Assembly: GCF_031085175.1 (NCBI RefSeq)
Contig: NZ_JAVHUY010000024.1
Coordinates: 1-64,000 of the forward strand
Length of the DNA stretch: 64,000 nucleotides
DNA from: Phytohabitans maris
GTDB lineage: Bacteria; Actinomycetota; Actinomycetes; Mycobacteriales; Micromonosporaceae
Reading direction: 5' to 3'
Positions 27,005 through 37,582 of this stretch are shown piece after piece. The notes beneath the pieces are model-generated. The model saw only the letters and a list, made by a program, of their open reading frames with translations. It ran no database searches and was not told the origin of the DNA. Within the stretch, counting starts at the first letter, position 1. Each line of letters begins with the position of its first letter. The translations under genes and the position numbers were made by a program.

Positions 27005-27994
27005 CTAGGGCTGGAGGGCGGCGGGCTCGGGCTCGAGGTCGGCGGCGAGGGCGCGCGGGGCGAAGCGGCGGGGGATGAGGCGGCGGGTCGCCAGGCGTTC
27101 GCGGGCGGTGGCCAGCGGGCGGGGGTGTGCGGCGGCCAGGGCGACCAGCCGGCGGGCGGCGAAGCTGCCGCCGCCGAGGAGCAGGGCGGGGATCCACGGG
27201 ACGACCGCGACCAGCGAGATCGCGCCGATGGCGGCGGTCCACGGCACGCCGAGCGAGGCCAGGCCGACGGCGAGCGCGGCGTTGTGCGGGTCGGCGCCGC
27301 CGATCCGGGGAACGATGCTCGCCAGCTGGCTGGCGGCGAAGACGGTGACGAGTCCCAGCAGGCTGACGCTGCTGCCCACCCCGATGACCGAGCCGAGGAT
27401 GAGGCCGGCGACGCCCACCTGGTACGCGACGGAGATCGCCAGCCCGAAGGCCAGCGCCCCGGGGCCGGGCAGTGGGCGGCGGGCGAGCAGGTCGGGGCGG
27501 CGGCGGTGCACGATCAGCGCGGCGACGCCCGCGGTGGCAGCGACCGCGCCGAAGGCGGCGAGCATCTCCCACGGCAGGGTGACGCCGGCCAGTACCACCC
27601 CTAGCGCGATGCCGCCCATGCCGATCACCCGGTCCATCGCGACCTCGGCGACCGCGACCCCGCGGCCGACTCCCGACTGGTGGAGGCGGTGCACCCGCCA
27701 CAGGTCGGCGCCGGCGTGTACGGGGGAGACGAGGCCGATCAGCTCGCTCTCGGCGTACGCGCGGATGTGCCACCAGCGACTGCGGCCGCTCATCGAGATC
27801 GCGTGCCACCGCAGCGGGCAGAGCAGGTACTTGCCGACCGTCCACGGGAGCAGGCCGAGCAGTACCGGCAGGGGCGAGGCCTGGGGCACGCTCGCGATGC
27901 TCCACACGGACACCACGGCGCTGGCGGCCAGCACCGCGAAGCCGAGCCAGGCGTTGGTGACGACGGGGCGTATCCGCGTCCAGACCGTACGCAT
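27005..27994 (-). CDS. UPF0104/YbhN-like membrane protein
   Basis: A 329-residue integral membrane protein with about seven to eight helices, of the family related to the flippase part of lysylphosphatidylglycerol synthases (UPF0104). The conserved segment LIGLVSPVHAGADLWRVHRL is followed by the GVAVAEVAMDRVIGM segment typical of the family. Such proteins probably move lipids across the membrane. ATG 27994 is chosen; upstream in-frame DNA overlaps the two-component gene region. No other lipid gene is adjacent, so the substrate is open. Confidence 0.8.
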   Translation of the reverse strand: MRTVWTRIRPVVTNAWLGFAVLAASAVVSVWSIASVPQASPLPVLLGLLPWTVGKYLLCPLRWHAISMSGRSRWWHIRAYAESELIGLVSPVHAGADLWRVHRLHQSGVGRGVAVAEVAMDRVIGMGGIALGVVLAGVTLPWEMLAAFGAVAATAGVAALIVHRRRPDLLARRPLPGPGALAFGLAISVAYQVGVAGLILGSVIGVGSSVSLLGLVTVFAASQLASIVPRIGGADPHNAALAVGLASLGVPWTAAIGAISLVAVVPWIPALLLGGGSFAARRLVALAAAHPRPLATARERLATRRLIPRRFAPRALAADLEPEPAALQP

Positions 27995-28046
27995 GGCCAC
28001 AGGCTGGCAGCAGACGGTTATGGCCAGTTGGCCGTCAGTCAACCAA

Positions 28047-28718
28047 TCAACGACTCGAACGCGGCACAACCAGGCCGGACTCGTACGCCGTGACCACCGC
28101 CTGGGTGCGGTCGCGCAGGCCCAGCTTGCTCAGTACGCGGCTCACGTGGGTCTTGACGGTCTCCTCGCTGACCACGAGGCGGTCGGCGATCTCGGTGTTG
28201 GACAGGCCCTCGGCGATCAGCCGGAGCACGTCGGTCTCCCGCGGCGTCAGGGCGCGCAGGGGTGTGGCCTCGCGCGGGCGGGGTCGCAGGCGCGCGAACT
28301 CGTCGATCAGCCGGCGGGTCACCGTCGGCGCGAGCAGCGCCTCGCCGGCCGCGACCACGCGCACCGCGTCGAAGAGGCGCTCGGCGGTCACCTCTTTGAG
28401 CAGGAAGCCGCTCGCTCCGGCGCAGAGCGCGTCGTAGACATGCTCGTCCAGGTCGAACGTGGTCAGCATGAGGATCCGCGGCCCGTCCGGAAACCGCGCC
28501 ATCTGGCGGGCGGCCTCGATGCCGTCCATGACCGGCATGCGCACGTCGAGGAGGACGACGTCGGGCCGTGCTTCGCGGCAGGCCCGGACCGCCTCGGCGC
28601 CGTCGGCGGCGCTGCCCACGACGAGGAAGTCGGGCTGGGTGGCGAGCAGTGCCGCGAACCCGGCCCGGACAACCTCCTGGTCGTCCACCACCACGATCCG
28701 GATGCGGTCGCCGCTCAC
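28047..28718 (-). CDS. NarL/LuxR-type response regulator
   Basis: A 223-residue two-component regulator. The receiver domain has the acidic pair DD (residues 12-13), phosphorylation site D58 (VVLLDVRMP) and the T and K switch positions (LTT, LLKE). The C-terminal LuxR helix-turn-helix is LTPRETDVLRLIAEGLSNTE and TVKTHVSRVLSKLGL. Its GTG start overlaps the stop of the histidine kinase gene by 4 nt. The pair is divergent from an ABC exporter operon that it probably controls. Confidence 0.95.
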   Translation of the reverse strand: MSGDRIRIVVVDDQEVVRAGFAALLATQPDFLVVGSAADGAEAVRACREARPDVVLLDVRMPVMDGIEAARQMARFPDGPRILMLTTFDLDEHVYDALCAGASGFLLKEVTAERLFDAVRVVAAGEALLAPTVTRRLIDEFARLRPRPREATPLRALTPRETDVLRLIAEGLSNTEIADRLVVSEETVKTHVSRVLSKLGLRDRTQAVVTAYESGLVVPRSSR

Positions 28719-29992
28719 GTCGCCTCCCCCGACGCGAACGGGAGCCTCGCCTCGGTCGCGAGCGGAAGCCTCGCCTCGGTCGGGAGCGGAAGCCTCGCCT
28801 CGGTCGGGAGCGGGGGCGCCACCTCCGCGGACCCGAGCGGGAGCACGGCCTCGACCAGGAAGCCGCTGGCCGGTGCCGGTCCGGTGTGCAGCGTGCCGCC
28901 GACCATCGCGGCGCGCTCGCGCATCCCGAGCAGGCCGTGGCCACCGCTCGCCGAGCCGGGCGGGGGACCGGGGCCGTTGTCGCGGACGCGGACGCGGAGC
29001 GCGTCCGCCGCGTAGTCGAGCTCCACGTCGACCGCGGCGCCGCGGGCGTGGCGGCGGGCGTTGGTGAGGGCCTCCTGGACGATCCGGTACGCCGTGAGCT
29101 CCACCCCCGGATCCAGCGGCGCGACGTGCCCGTGGACGATCAGGCGGGTGCTCGCCCCGGCCGAGGCGCGTGCCTCGTCGATCAGCTGGTTGAGCTGCTG
29201 AAGGCTGGGCTGGGGCCGGCGGGTGGGGGTGGTGCCGGCGTCCTCGCGGAGCACGCCGAGCAGGCGGCGCATCTCGGTGAGCGCGGTGCGGGCGGTGTCG
29301 CCGATCGCGCTGAACCGCTGCGCGCCCTCCTCGGGCAGCCCGGCCGTGGTGAGGCGCGCGGTCTCCGCCTGTACCGCGATCATGGAGATGTGATGGGCGA
29401 CCACGTCGTGCAGCTCGCGCGCGATGCGGGCGCGCTCACCCCGCGCCGCGTGCTCCACCAGGCTGTCGGCCATGACCTGGTCGGACGCGGCGCGCTGGCG
29501 AAGCTCGCCGCGGAGCCTCCGTGCCTGGCCGAGGAGGAGCGCCGCCAGAGCCACGCCGAGGAGGAGCACCGAAAGGCCGCTGCGGACCACCGCCGCGTAC
29601 CCGATGAAGGGGAGGGCGACCGGCAGCGCGACCCGGCGGGGGCGGCGGAGGCCGAGCACGTAGAGCATCGCGAGCAGCGCGACCGCCGCGCCCACGGTCA
29701 GTGGGTAACCCGCGAGCAGTGTCAGGAACGTGGCCCCGGTGGCCAGGAACGCGGCGGCCGGCGGGCTGGCCCGGACCAGGGCGAGCGGGGCCGTGCCGCC
29801 GAGCGCGGCCAGGACGCCGAACGAGAGCCACAGGTTGTCGTCGCTGGACACCACATGGCCCATGACCTGGACCATCGCGCCGAGGCCCAGCGCCGTCGCC
29901 GCGATCAGCGGCCAGTCGGGCGCGCCAGTGAGCCGCCGACCCGCGACGGCCGTGCGGTCGGCGAGCGCTCGCGCCTGGTTCACGTACGCCAT
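28715..29992 (-). CDS. NarL-type sensor histidine kinase
   Basis: A 425-residue kinase. Four to five membrane helices (residues 28-155) are followed by a HisKA_3 domain with H195 in RELHDVVAHHISMIAVQ and a HATPase domain with EALTNARRHA and DNGPGPP. The last 35 residues are three repeats of LPTEARLP, encoded by three 24-nt DNA units, probably a neutral tail. ATG 29992 faces the ABC operon 111 nt away. It has almost no extracellular domain, like kinases that sense the membrane or a partner transporter. Confidence 0.93.
   Translation of the reverse strand: MAYVNQARALADRTAVAGRRLTGAPDWPLIAATALGLGAMVQVMGHVVSSDDNLWLSFGVLAALGGTAPLALVRASPPAAAFLATGATFLTLLAGYPLTVGAAVALLAMLYVLGLRRPRRVALPVALPFIGYAAVVRSGLSVLLLGVALAALLLGQARRLRGELRQRAASDQVMADSLVEHAARGERARIARELHDVVAHHISMIAVQAETARLTTAGLPEEGAQRFSAIGDTARTALTEMRRLLGVLREDAGTTPTRRPQPSLQQLNQLIDEARASAGASTRLIVHGHVAPLDPGVELTAYRIVQEALTNARRHARGAAVDVELDYAADALRVRVRDNGPGPPPGSASGGHGLLGMRERAAMVGGTLHTGPAPASGFLVEAVLPLGSAEVAPPLPTEARLPLPTEARLPLATEARLPFASGEAT
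28740..28811. repeat. 24-nt tandem repeat, three units
   Basis: Three units of GGAAGCCTCGCCTCGGTCGG plus GAGC, at 28740-28763, 28764-28787 and 28788-28811; the first differs at two positions. They encode the repeated tail of the histidine kinase. Because 24 is a multiple of 3, copy-number changes keep the frame. Confidence 0.9.
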
Positions 29993-30103
29993 TGTCCGAG
30001 CGTCCGAAGGGGTGGGCGTCCCTCCTGTGGGGGATCCGTGTGGGGTGAATACGGCGCCGGAGCGTGACGCCCCGGAGCCCGCCGGCTTCCTAGTCTCACC
30101 AGC

Positions 30104-31033
30104 ATGGCAGCAACCATCGAAGCTCGTGGACTACGAAAGCACTACGGGGCGACCGTGGCCGTGGACGACCTCTCGTTCACCGCCGAGCCGGGCGAGGTCA
30201 CCGGCTTCGTGGGACCCAACGGGGCGGGCAAGTCCACGACCATGCGCATGATCCTTGGCCTGGACGCACCGGATCGTGGCGAGGCGCTCATCGGCGGCCA
30301 CCCGTACCGCACCCTGCGCAATCCCCTCTGCGAGGTGGGCGCGCTCCTGGACGCCTCGGCGATCCACCCCGGGCGGCGGGCCCACGACCATCTACTGTGG
30401 ATGGCGCACTACAACGGCCTGCCCAAGAGCCGGGTGGGCCAGGTGATCGAGCAGGTCGGGCTCGGCTCCGCGGCCCGCCGCCGGGCCGGCGGCTACTCGC
30501 TCGGCATGCGCCAGCGCCTGGGTATCGCGGCCGCGCTGCTCGGCGACCCGCCGGTCCTGATGTTCGACGAGCCGGTCAACGGGCTGGACCCCGAGGGCAT
30601 CCGGTGGATCCGGGGACTGCTCCGCTCGCTCGCCGCCGAGGGGCGCACCGTCTTCGTCTCCAGCCACCTGATGGGCGAGCTGGAGGGGACCGCGGATCAC
30701 CTCCTGGTGGTGGGCCGCGGCCGGCTCATCGCCGACACGACGGTACGCGAGCTGCTGGCCCGCGCGTCCGGCGAGCAGATCGTGCTGCGTACGCCGGCGC
30801 GCTCCGAGGCGATGACCCTGCTCGCGAACGCGGGTGCCACGGTCGCCGCCACCGACCGCGACACGATCACCGTGCGCGGGATAGCGCCCGACCGCATCGC
30901 GGCCGTGCTCAGCGCCGGCGGGCTCACGTTTTCCGAGCTCTCCCAGCATCGGGCGACGCTCGAGGAGGCGTACATGGAGCTGACCCGCGACGAGGTCGAG
31001 TTCAACGCGCCCACGGTGGGGGGTACGCGATGA
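30104..31033 (+). CDS. ABC exporter ATP-binding protein
   Basis: A 309-residue ABC ATPase. Walker A is GPNGAGKS (residues 37-44), the signature is YSLGMRQR and Walker B is VLMFDEP with the SSHLMGEL H-loop. The C-terminal about 90 residues are the extra domain seen in DrrA/BcrA-like ATPases. The gene overlaps the first permease by 4 nt (ATGA). A divergent two-component system lies 111 nt upstream. In actinobacteria such sets often export antimicrobial peptides or lipids, but the substrate is unknown. Confidence 0.94.
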   Translation: MAATIEARGLRKHYGATVAVDDLSFTAEPGEVTGFVGPNGAGKSTTMRMILGLDAPDRGEALIGGHPYRTLRNPLCEVGALLDASAIHPGRRAHDHLLWMAHYNGLPKSRVGQVIEQVGLGSAARRRAGGYSLGMRQRLGIAAALLGDPPVLMFDEPVNGLDPEGIRWIRGLLRSLAAEGRTVFVSSHLMGELEGTADHLLVVGRGRLIADTTVRELLARASGEQIVLRTPARSEAMTLLANAGATVAATDRDTITVRGIAPDRIAAVLSAGGLTFSELSQHRATLEEAYMELTRDEVEFNAPTVGGTR

Positions 31034-32463
31034 GCGCGCGGGACGGCTTCGGGCAGGTGCTCCGGGGCGAGTGGACCAAGCTGGTGACGGTGCGGAGCAC
31101 GGTGTGGTGCCTCTTCCTGACCGTCGGGCTGACCATCCTGCTCTCGATCATCGGCGCGCAGGGGAGCAGCACGAACGTCGGCGACAACGCCGAGCGGCTG
31201 CTCGAGGACCGGTTCCACTTCATGCACCAGCCGCTGGACGGCGACGGCACGATCACCGCCCGCGTCGTGCGCCAGGAGGACACCGGCGACTGGGCCAAGG
31301 CCGGCATCATGATCAAGCAGAGCACCGAGCCGCGGACGCCGTACGTGGCGATGCTCGTCACGCCGGGCCACGGCGTGCGGTTCCAGGCCGACTTCAGCAC
31401 CGACGTCGCGGCCGGCGCCGGCGGTACGCCGGCCTGGCTCCGGCTGACCCGCTCGGGCACCACGATCACCGGCTTCACCTCGCCGGACGGCGCCGCCTGG
31501 CGGCAGGTCGGTACGGCCGAGCTCGCCGGGCTGCCGCGGACCGCCGAGGTGGGGATGTTCGCCGCCACGCCGGCCTCCGGCACGCGGGTCATCCGCCGGG
31601 GTGGCAGCACCACGTCCAGCCCGGACTACGAGCCGAGCACCGCGACCTTCGACAGCGTGAGGCTCGCGCCCGCGGCTGGTGGCCCGGCCGGCGCTTGGCA
31701 GAGCGACGCGATCGGCGGCGGGGTGGAGTTCGCGGACGGCACGACGCTCGTCGGCGAGGCCAGCGAGTCCGGTGGCGTCTTCACCGTGACCGGCACCGGC
31801 GACATCCGCGAGGTGCCGTTCACCGAACGCGGCGACGACGACATCGTGCGAAACGCGCTCGGCGGCGTCTACCTCGGCATGATCGCGGCGGCGGTGCTCG
31901 GCGTGCTCTACGTGACCAGCGAGTACAAGACCGGCATGATCCGCACGACGCTCACCGCCAGCCCGCGCCGCGGCCGCGTACTCGTGGCCAAGGCGCTCCT
32001 TCTCGGCACGGTGACGTTCGCCTGCGGGCTTGTCGCGAGCCTGGCCTCGCTCCTGGGCGCCCGGCCGATCCAGCGCGACCGGGGCTTCGTCCCGCCGTTC
32101 TACCCGGACCCGTCGCTGACCAGTGGCACGGTGCTGCGGGCGGTCTTCGGCACGGCGGCGTTCCTGGCGCTGATGGCGCTGCTCGGGCTCGGCCTCGGCG
32201 CGGTCATCCGCCGCACAGCCGGTGCGGTCGTCGCGGTGCTCGCGCTGGCCGTCGTACCCGGCATCGCCAGCTCGCTCCTGCCCGTGGAGGGGGAGAAGTG
32301 GCTGCAGCGGCTGACCCCCCTCGCCGGCCTGGCGATGCAGCAGACCCGGGAACGGTGGGACAACTGGGTGAGCCCGTGGCCCGGCTTCGCCGTCGCCTGC
32401 GCGTACGTGGCGCTGGCACTCGCCGCCGCCGTACTCCTGATCCGCCGTAGGGACACGGCATGA
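31030..32463 (+). CDS. ABC-2 permease with extracellular DUF1349-like domain
   Basis: A 477-residue permease. One membrane helix (about residues 22-42) is followed by about 230 residues outside the membrane, then five helices (residues about 275-470). The inserted part resembles DUF1349, a concanavalin-like fold (GDGTITARVV, DWAKAGIMIKQ, AWLRLTRSGTTITGFTSPDG, WRQVGTAEL). The permease core has EYKTGMIRTTLTASPRR, a marker of this ABC-2 subfamily. The start and stop overlap both neighbours, so it is part of one operon. A lectin-like domain in the loop could bind cell-wall glycan or a substrate. Confidence 0.8.
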   Translation: MSARDGFGQVLRGEWTKLVTVRSTVWCLFLTVGLTILLSIIGAQGSSTNVGDNAERLLEDRFHFMHQPLDGDGTITARVVRQEDTGDWAKAGIMIKQSTEPRTPYVAMLVTPGHGVRFQADFSTDVAAGAGGTPAWLRLTRSGTTITGFTSPDGAAWRQVGTAELAGLPRTAEVGMFAATPASGTRVIRRGGSTTSSPDYEPSTATFDSVRLAPAAGGPAGAWQSDAIGGGVEFADGTTLVGEASESGGVFTVTGTGDIREVPFTERGDDDIVRNALGGVYLGMIAAAVLGVLYVTSEYKTGMIRTTLTASPRRGRVLVAKALLLGTVTFACGLVASLASLLGARPIQRDRGFVPPFYPDPSLTSGTVLRAVFGTAAFLALMALLGLGLGAVIRRTAGAVVAVLALAVVPGIASSLLPVEGEKWLQRLTPLAGLAMQQTRERWDNWVSPWPGFAVACAYVALALAAAVLLIRRRDTA

Positions 32464-33350
32464 AGCATGCTCCACGTTTCCGCGGGGCCCCCGCGATCGC
32501 GGCGGCGAGGGTGAGTGAGCGCGGCATGGGGGTGACCGCGCTCCACCACCGTGGAGGGCCTGGCCTGGTCCGGGCCCTCCACGGCGAGTGGACCAAGCTG
32601 CGCACGCTGCCGAGCACCGGATGGCTCCTGCTCGGCCTGGTCGCGAGCACCGTGGGGCTCGGCGCGGTGACCACGTGGAGCATCCCGACCGACTGCCTCG
32701 ACCCCGACCTCGGCTGCCGCGAGGACCTGGCCCGGGTCAACCTGACCGGCGTGTACCTCGCGCAGATCGCGGTCGTGGTGCTCGCCGCGCTCGCGGTGAC
32801 CGCCGAGTACGGCACGCAGACTATCCGGGTCACCCTGACCGCCGAGCCGCGGCGCGGGCTGGTCTTCGTGGCCAAGGCGATCGTGGTCACCGCGCTGGTG
32901 GCCGGGGCCGGCACGGTGGGGGTACTCGGCGCGCTGGCCGCCGGCCGCCCGATCCTGAGCGGCAACGGCTTCACCACGGCCGCCGGCTACCCGCCGCTGT
33001 CGCTGGGCGACGAGCCGACCCTGCGGGCGGCCGGCGGCACGGTGCTCTACCTGCTCCTCGTCGGCCTGCTCAGCCTCGGGATCGGCATGTCGCTGCGGCA
33101 CACGCCGGCCGTGCTCGCCACCGTGCTGAGCGCGCTCTTCGTCTGGCCGATCGCCGCGTCGCTGCTCTCCGGCGAGTGGGCCGCGCGGGTCATGAAGTAC
33201 GCGCCCATGAACGCCGGCCTCGCCATCCAGGCCACCGAACGCCTCGACGACCTGCTGATCGGCCCGTGGCAGGGGCTGGGCGTCCTCGCCGCGTACGCCG
33301 CCGGGACCCTGCTGACCGGCGCCGTCGTGTTCAGCCTCCGCGACGCGTGA
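32460..33350 (+). CDS. ABC-2 permease, second subunit
   Basis: A 296-residue permease with about six helices, related to the core of the preceding protein (GEWTKLRTLPST start and AEYGTQTIRVTLTAEPRR motif) but lacking the large outer domain. The first 22 residues are encoded over a copy of the dispersed coding repeat, and an in-frame ATG at 32526 gives a start closer to the usual family start, so the true N-terminus is uncertain. The 3' end is copied in a tandem duplication just downstream. It probably forms a heterodimer with the first permease. Confidence 0.85.
   Translation: MKHAPRFRGAPAIAAARVSERGMGVTALHHRGGPGLVRALHGEWTKLRTLPSTGWLLLGLVASTVGLGAVTTWSIPTDCLDPDLGCREDLARVNLTGVYLAQIAVVVLAALAVTAEYGTQTIRVTLTAEPRRGLVFVAKAIVVTALVAGAGTVGVLGALAAGRPILSGNGFTTAAGYPPLSLGDEPTLRAAGGTVLYLLLVGLLSLGIGMSLRHTPAVLATVLSALFVWPIAASLLSGEWAARVMKYAPMNAGLAIQATERLDDLLIGPWQGLGVLAAYAAGTLLTGAVVFSLRDA
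32463..32492 (+). repeat. Dispersed coding-region repeat, copy C (partial)
   Basis: GCTCCACGTTTCC (32469-32481) followed by GCGGGGCCCC, matching the second half of copies A and B. It falls on the first codons of the second permease gene and is read in a frame different from the other two copies. Confidence 0.65.
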
Positions 33351-33425
33351 AGCACGCCGCCGCCGGCGGCGCCCTGCTGACCGGCGCCGTCGCGTTCAGC
33401 CTCCGCGACGCGTGAAGCACGCCGC
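33307..33425. repeat. 54-nt tandem duplication across the permease stop
   Basis: 33307-33360 and 33372-33425 are the same except for one base. The unit encodes the last 14 codons of the permease (LLTGAV ... SLRDA), its TGA stop and AAGCACGCCGC. The second copy is untranslated DNA, so it is a duplicated gene tail. Confidence 0.9.
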
Positions 33426-33446
33426 GACCCGTGAGAGGGTGGGAGG

Positions 33447-35456
<2,010 letters not shown>

Positions 35457-35465
35457 AATCGGCTA

Positions 35466-37499
35466 ATGGCCGGAATTGCCGCCACCTTCGGCGCGCCCGA
35501 GAGAGCCCTCGACGCCATCTCCGCCGCGCTCACCCGCCGCGGCGCCGAGCCGGCCACCTGGCGCGCCGGCGCCACCCGCCTGCTGGTACGGGCGAGCATG
35601 CCGGCGGTACACGAGCACCGCGGCCTGGCCCTCGCGCTCGACGGGATCGCCGAGGTCAGCGCGCTCGCCGCGGAGTACGCCCGGCGGGGCGCGGCCGGGC
35701 TGGTGTCCGGCGCCGAGCCGTACGCGTTGATCCTCGCCGACCCAGCCCGCGGCGCCCTGGTCCTGGCCCGCAACGGCGACGGCCCGCCGCTCTACTACGC
35801 CGAGACCGCCACGGGCGTGCTGGCCGCCTCCGAGCCGGGTGCGCTGCTCGCCGCCGGCGTGCCGGCCGAACCGGACGGGGCGGTGGTCGCCCGTTTCATC
35901 GCCACCGGCGCGTGCGACGACACGGCCGGCACGTTCTACGCCGGGATCCGCCGCGTGCTGCCCGGCGAGGTGGTGGAGATCGCCGGCGGGACCCGTACCC
36001 GGAAGCAGGTGGCCACCCGCGACGGCGCCGGACGCTTCGCGCGCTCCGTGCTGGACGCGGCGGTCGGGCGGGGCCGGATCGGCGTGCGGTTCGGGCACGG
36101 GCTGGCCGGCGCCGCGACGGTGGGCGCCGCGCTCACCGCCGCCGCGTCGCTCCGCTCCGAGCCGCCGCTCGCGCTGACTGTGTACTCAGCCACGTTTCCC
36201 GGCCTGACCACCGCGGCGGCCGACTTCGCCGCGGCCGTGCTGGGCCCGGTCACCTCGACCGGGGCGCGGCACCGCGCGCAGCCGTACTTCGCCGACGAGC
36301 TCGACGTCGACGGGCTCCTCGCCGACCTCGGCGAGCCGGTGCCCGATGTGGACAGTTACCTCACCTGGGCCACCGCCCGAGCCACCGCGGGCGAGGTGGA
36401 CACGCTGATTGACACATCAGACAGCGGCGCCCATCTCGCGCGCGTCGCGGACCGGCTGGAGAGCCGGTACGGCGTGACCGTCCGGTTTCCGCTCCGCGCG
36501 CTCCCCTCCACCGGGCCGGTGCTCCGGGCCGAGCTCGCCGCGATCGTCGAAGGCACGCTTCCGTTGCGGGCGGCCAGATTCGCCACCGCGCACGCCGCGC
36601 ACTCCCTGCTGCCGCCGCTGCGCGAGGTGCTCCTGCGGATGCGCGCCGAGCTCGCCGCCGCGCTGCTCGACCCGCGGCTGGCCGGCGCCCGCCGACCGTC
36701 GTGGGGTGCGCTGGCCGCGCTCTTCGGCGGCGCACAGGTGGACGCCGGCGCGGTCTTCCGGCGGTACATGGTGGAGCGCTGGCTCCGCACGCTCGCCCCG
36801 TCGAAGCCCGCCCAGCGTCCACAACGGACGGCCAAAGTGGAGGTGAAGGCCGGCGGTGCGGAGTGGACCCGCGTGTCACTGTCCACAGAGGTCTTCTCCG
36901 CCGGCGACAAGCTGCCGGAGAAGGTCGCCTGGTACGTGAGCGAGCGCTTGGCCGAGCTGGGGCGCAAGGCGTACCGGCGGGGGCGCTGGCATGTCCTCCT
37001 CGCCGCGCGTCCGGTCGCGGTCGTCCAGGGGCGGACCCGCCCGGTCTGGGAGATCCGGCCCGGCGCGGTCGCGCGGGCGTTGCACCGGCGGGCCCGCCCC
37101 ACCGCGGGCCTGCACGACCCATGGACGGCCCAGGTGGCGGTCGAGCGGGTCGGCCCGCTGCGGGCCGCGTTCGGTCCGGCTTCGGTCCACGGGGTACGCG
37201 GCCCGCGCCCCGGCGGCGTGGCCGTGGTGCTCCCGCCGGAGGATCCGTCGCGGGTGGCCGCCGACGTGCTGGCCGCGCTGCGCACCGCGCTCCCGGAGGA
37301 GGCCTACGCCACGCTGGGCGGCTGCGCCATCGTCGGCGCGGGCGGTGTGGCCGCTGTGGCGGGTGAGCTGGACGTGACCCTCGCGGCCCAACTCTGCGCC
37401 GACGACCCGCTCGCCACCGACCCGATCGCGCTGGTCCTCACCGGCGCCGCGGCCCGGACGTCCCGCACGAGCCGCCGTGCGCTTCGCGCGCAGGGGTGA
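35466..37499 (+). CDS. Asparagine-synthase-like / CofE-like fusion, active sites degenerate
   Basis: A 677-residue protein. Residues about 1-185 resemble the class II glutamine amidotransferase domain of asparagine synthase, but the catalytic Cys2 is Ala (MAGIAATFG). Residues about 190-440 resemble the synthase domain, with RFGHGLAGAAT where the SGGxDS ATP loop should be. Residues about 456-660 resemble the F420-0:glutamyl ligase family (CofE/PF01996): STEVFSAGDKL, VAVVQGRTRP, EIRPGAVARAL, AFGPASVHGVRGPRPG and CADDPLATDP. The CofE-like match is my own alignment from memory. All three parts seem to have lost or changed key residues, so a binding or scaffolding role is more likely than classic catalysis. 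True F420 genes lie 15-22 kb away. Confidence 0.65.
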   Translation: MAGIAATFGAPERALDAISAALTRRGAEPATWRAGATRLLVRASMPAVHEHRGLALALDGIAEVSALAAEYARRGAAGLVSGAEPYALILADPARGALVLARNGDGPPLYYAETATGVLAASEPGALLAAGVPAEPDGAVVARFIATGACDDTAGTFYAGIRRVLPGEVVEIAGGTRTRKQVATRDGAGRFARSVLDAAVGRGRIGVRFGHGLAGAATVGAALTAAASLRSEPPLALTVYSATFPGLTTAAADFAAAVLGPVTSTGARHRAQPYFADELDVDGLLADLGEPVPDVDSYLTWATARATAGEVDTLIDTSDSGAHLARVADRLESRYGVTVRFPLRALPSTGPVLRAELAAIVEGTLPLRAARFATAHAAHSLLPPLREVLLRMRAELAAALLDPRLAGARRPSWGALAALFGGAQVDAGAVFRRYMVERWLRTLAPSKPAQRPQRTAKVEVKAGGAEWTRVSLSTEVFSAGDKLPEKVAWYVSERLAELGRKAYRRGRWHVLLAARPVAVVQGRTRPVWEIRPGAVARALHRRARPTAGLHDPWTAQVAVERVGPLRAAFGPASVHGVRGPRPGGVAVVLPPEDPSRVAADVLAALRTALPEEAYATLGGCAIVGAGGVAAVAGELDVTLAAQLCADDPLATDPIALVLTGAAARTSRTSRRALRAQG

Positions 37500-37582
37500 G
37501 CGCTTCGCACGGAGGGCGGGCGTGCCCTCCGCCGCAGGTGAGCGTGGCCGGCACCGGAGGTGCGGATAGGCTGGCCGGCGAG

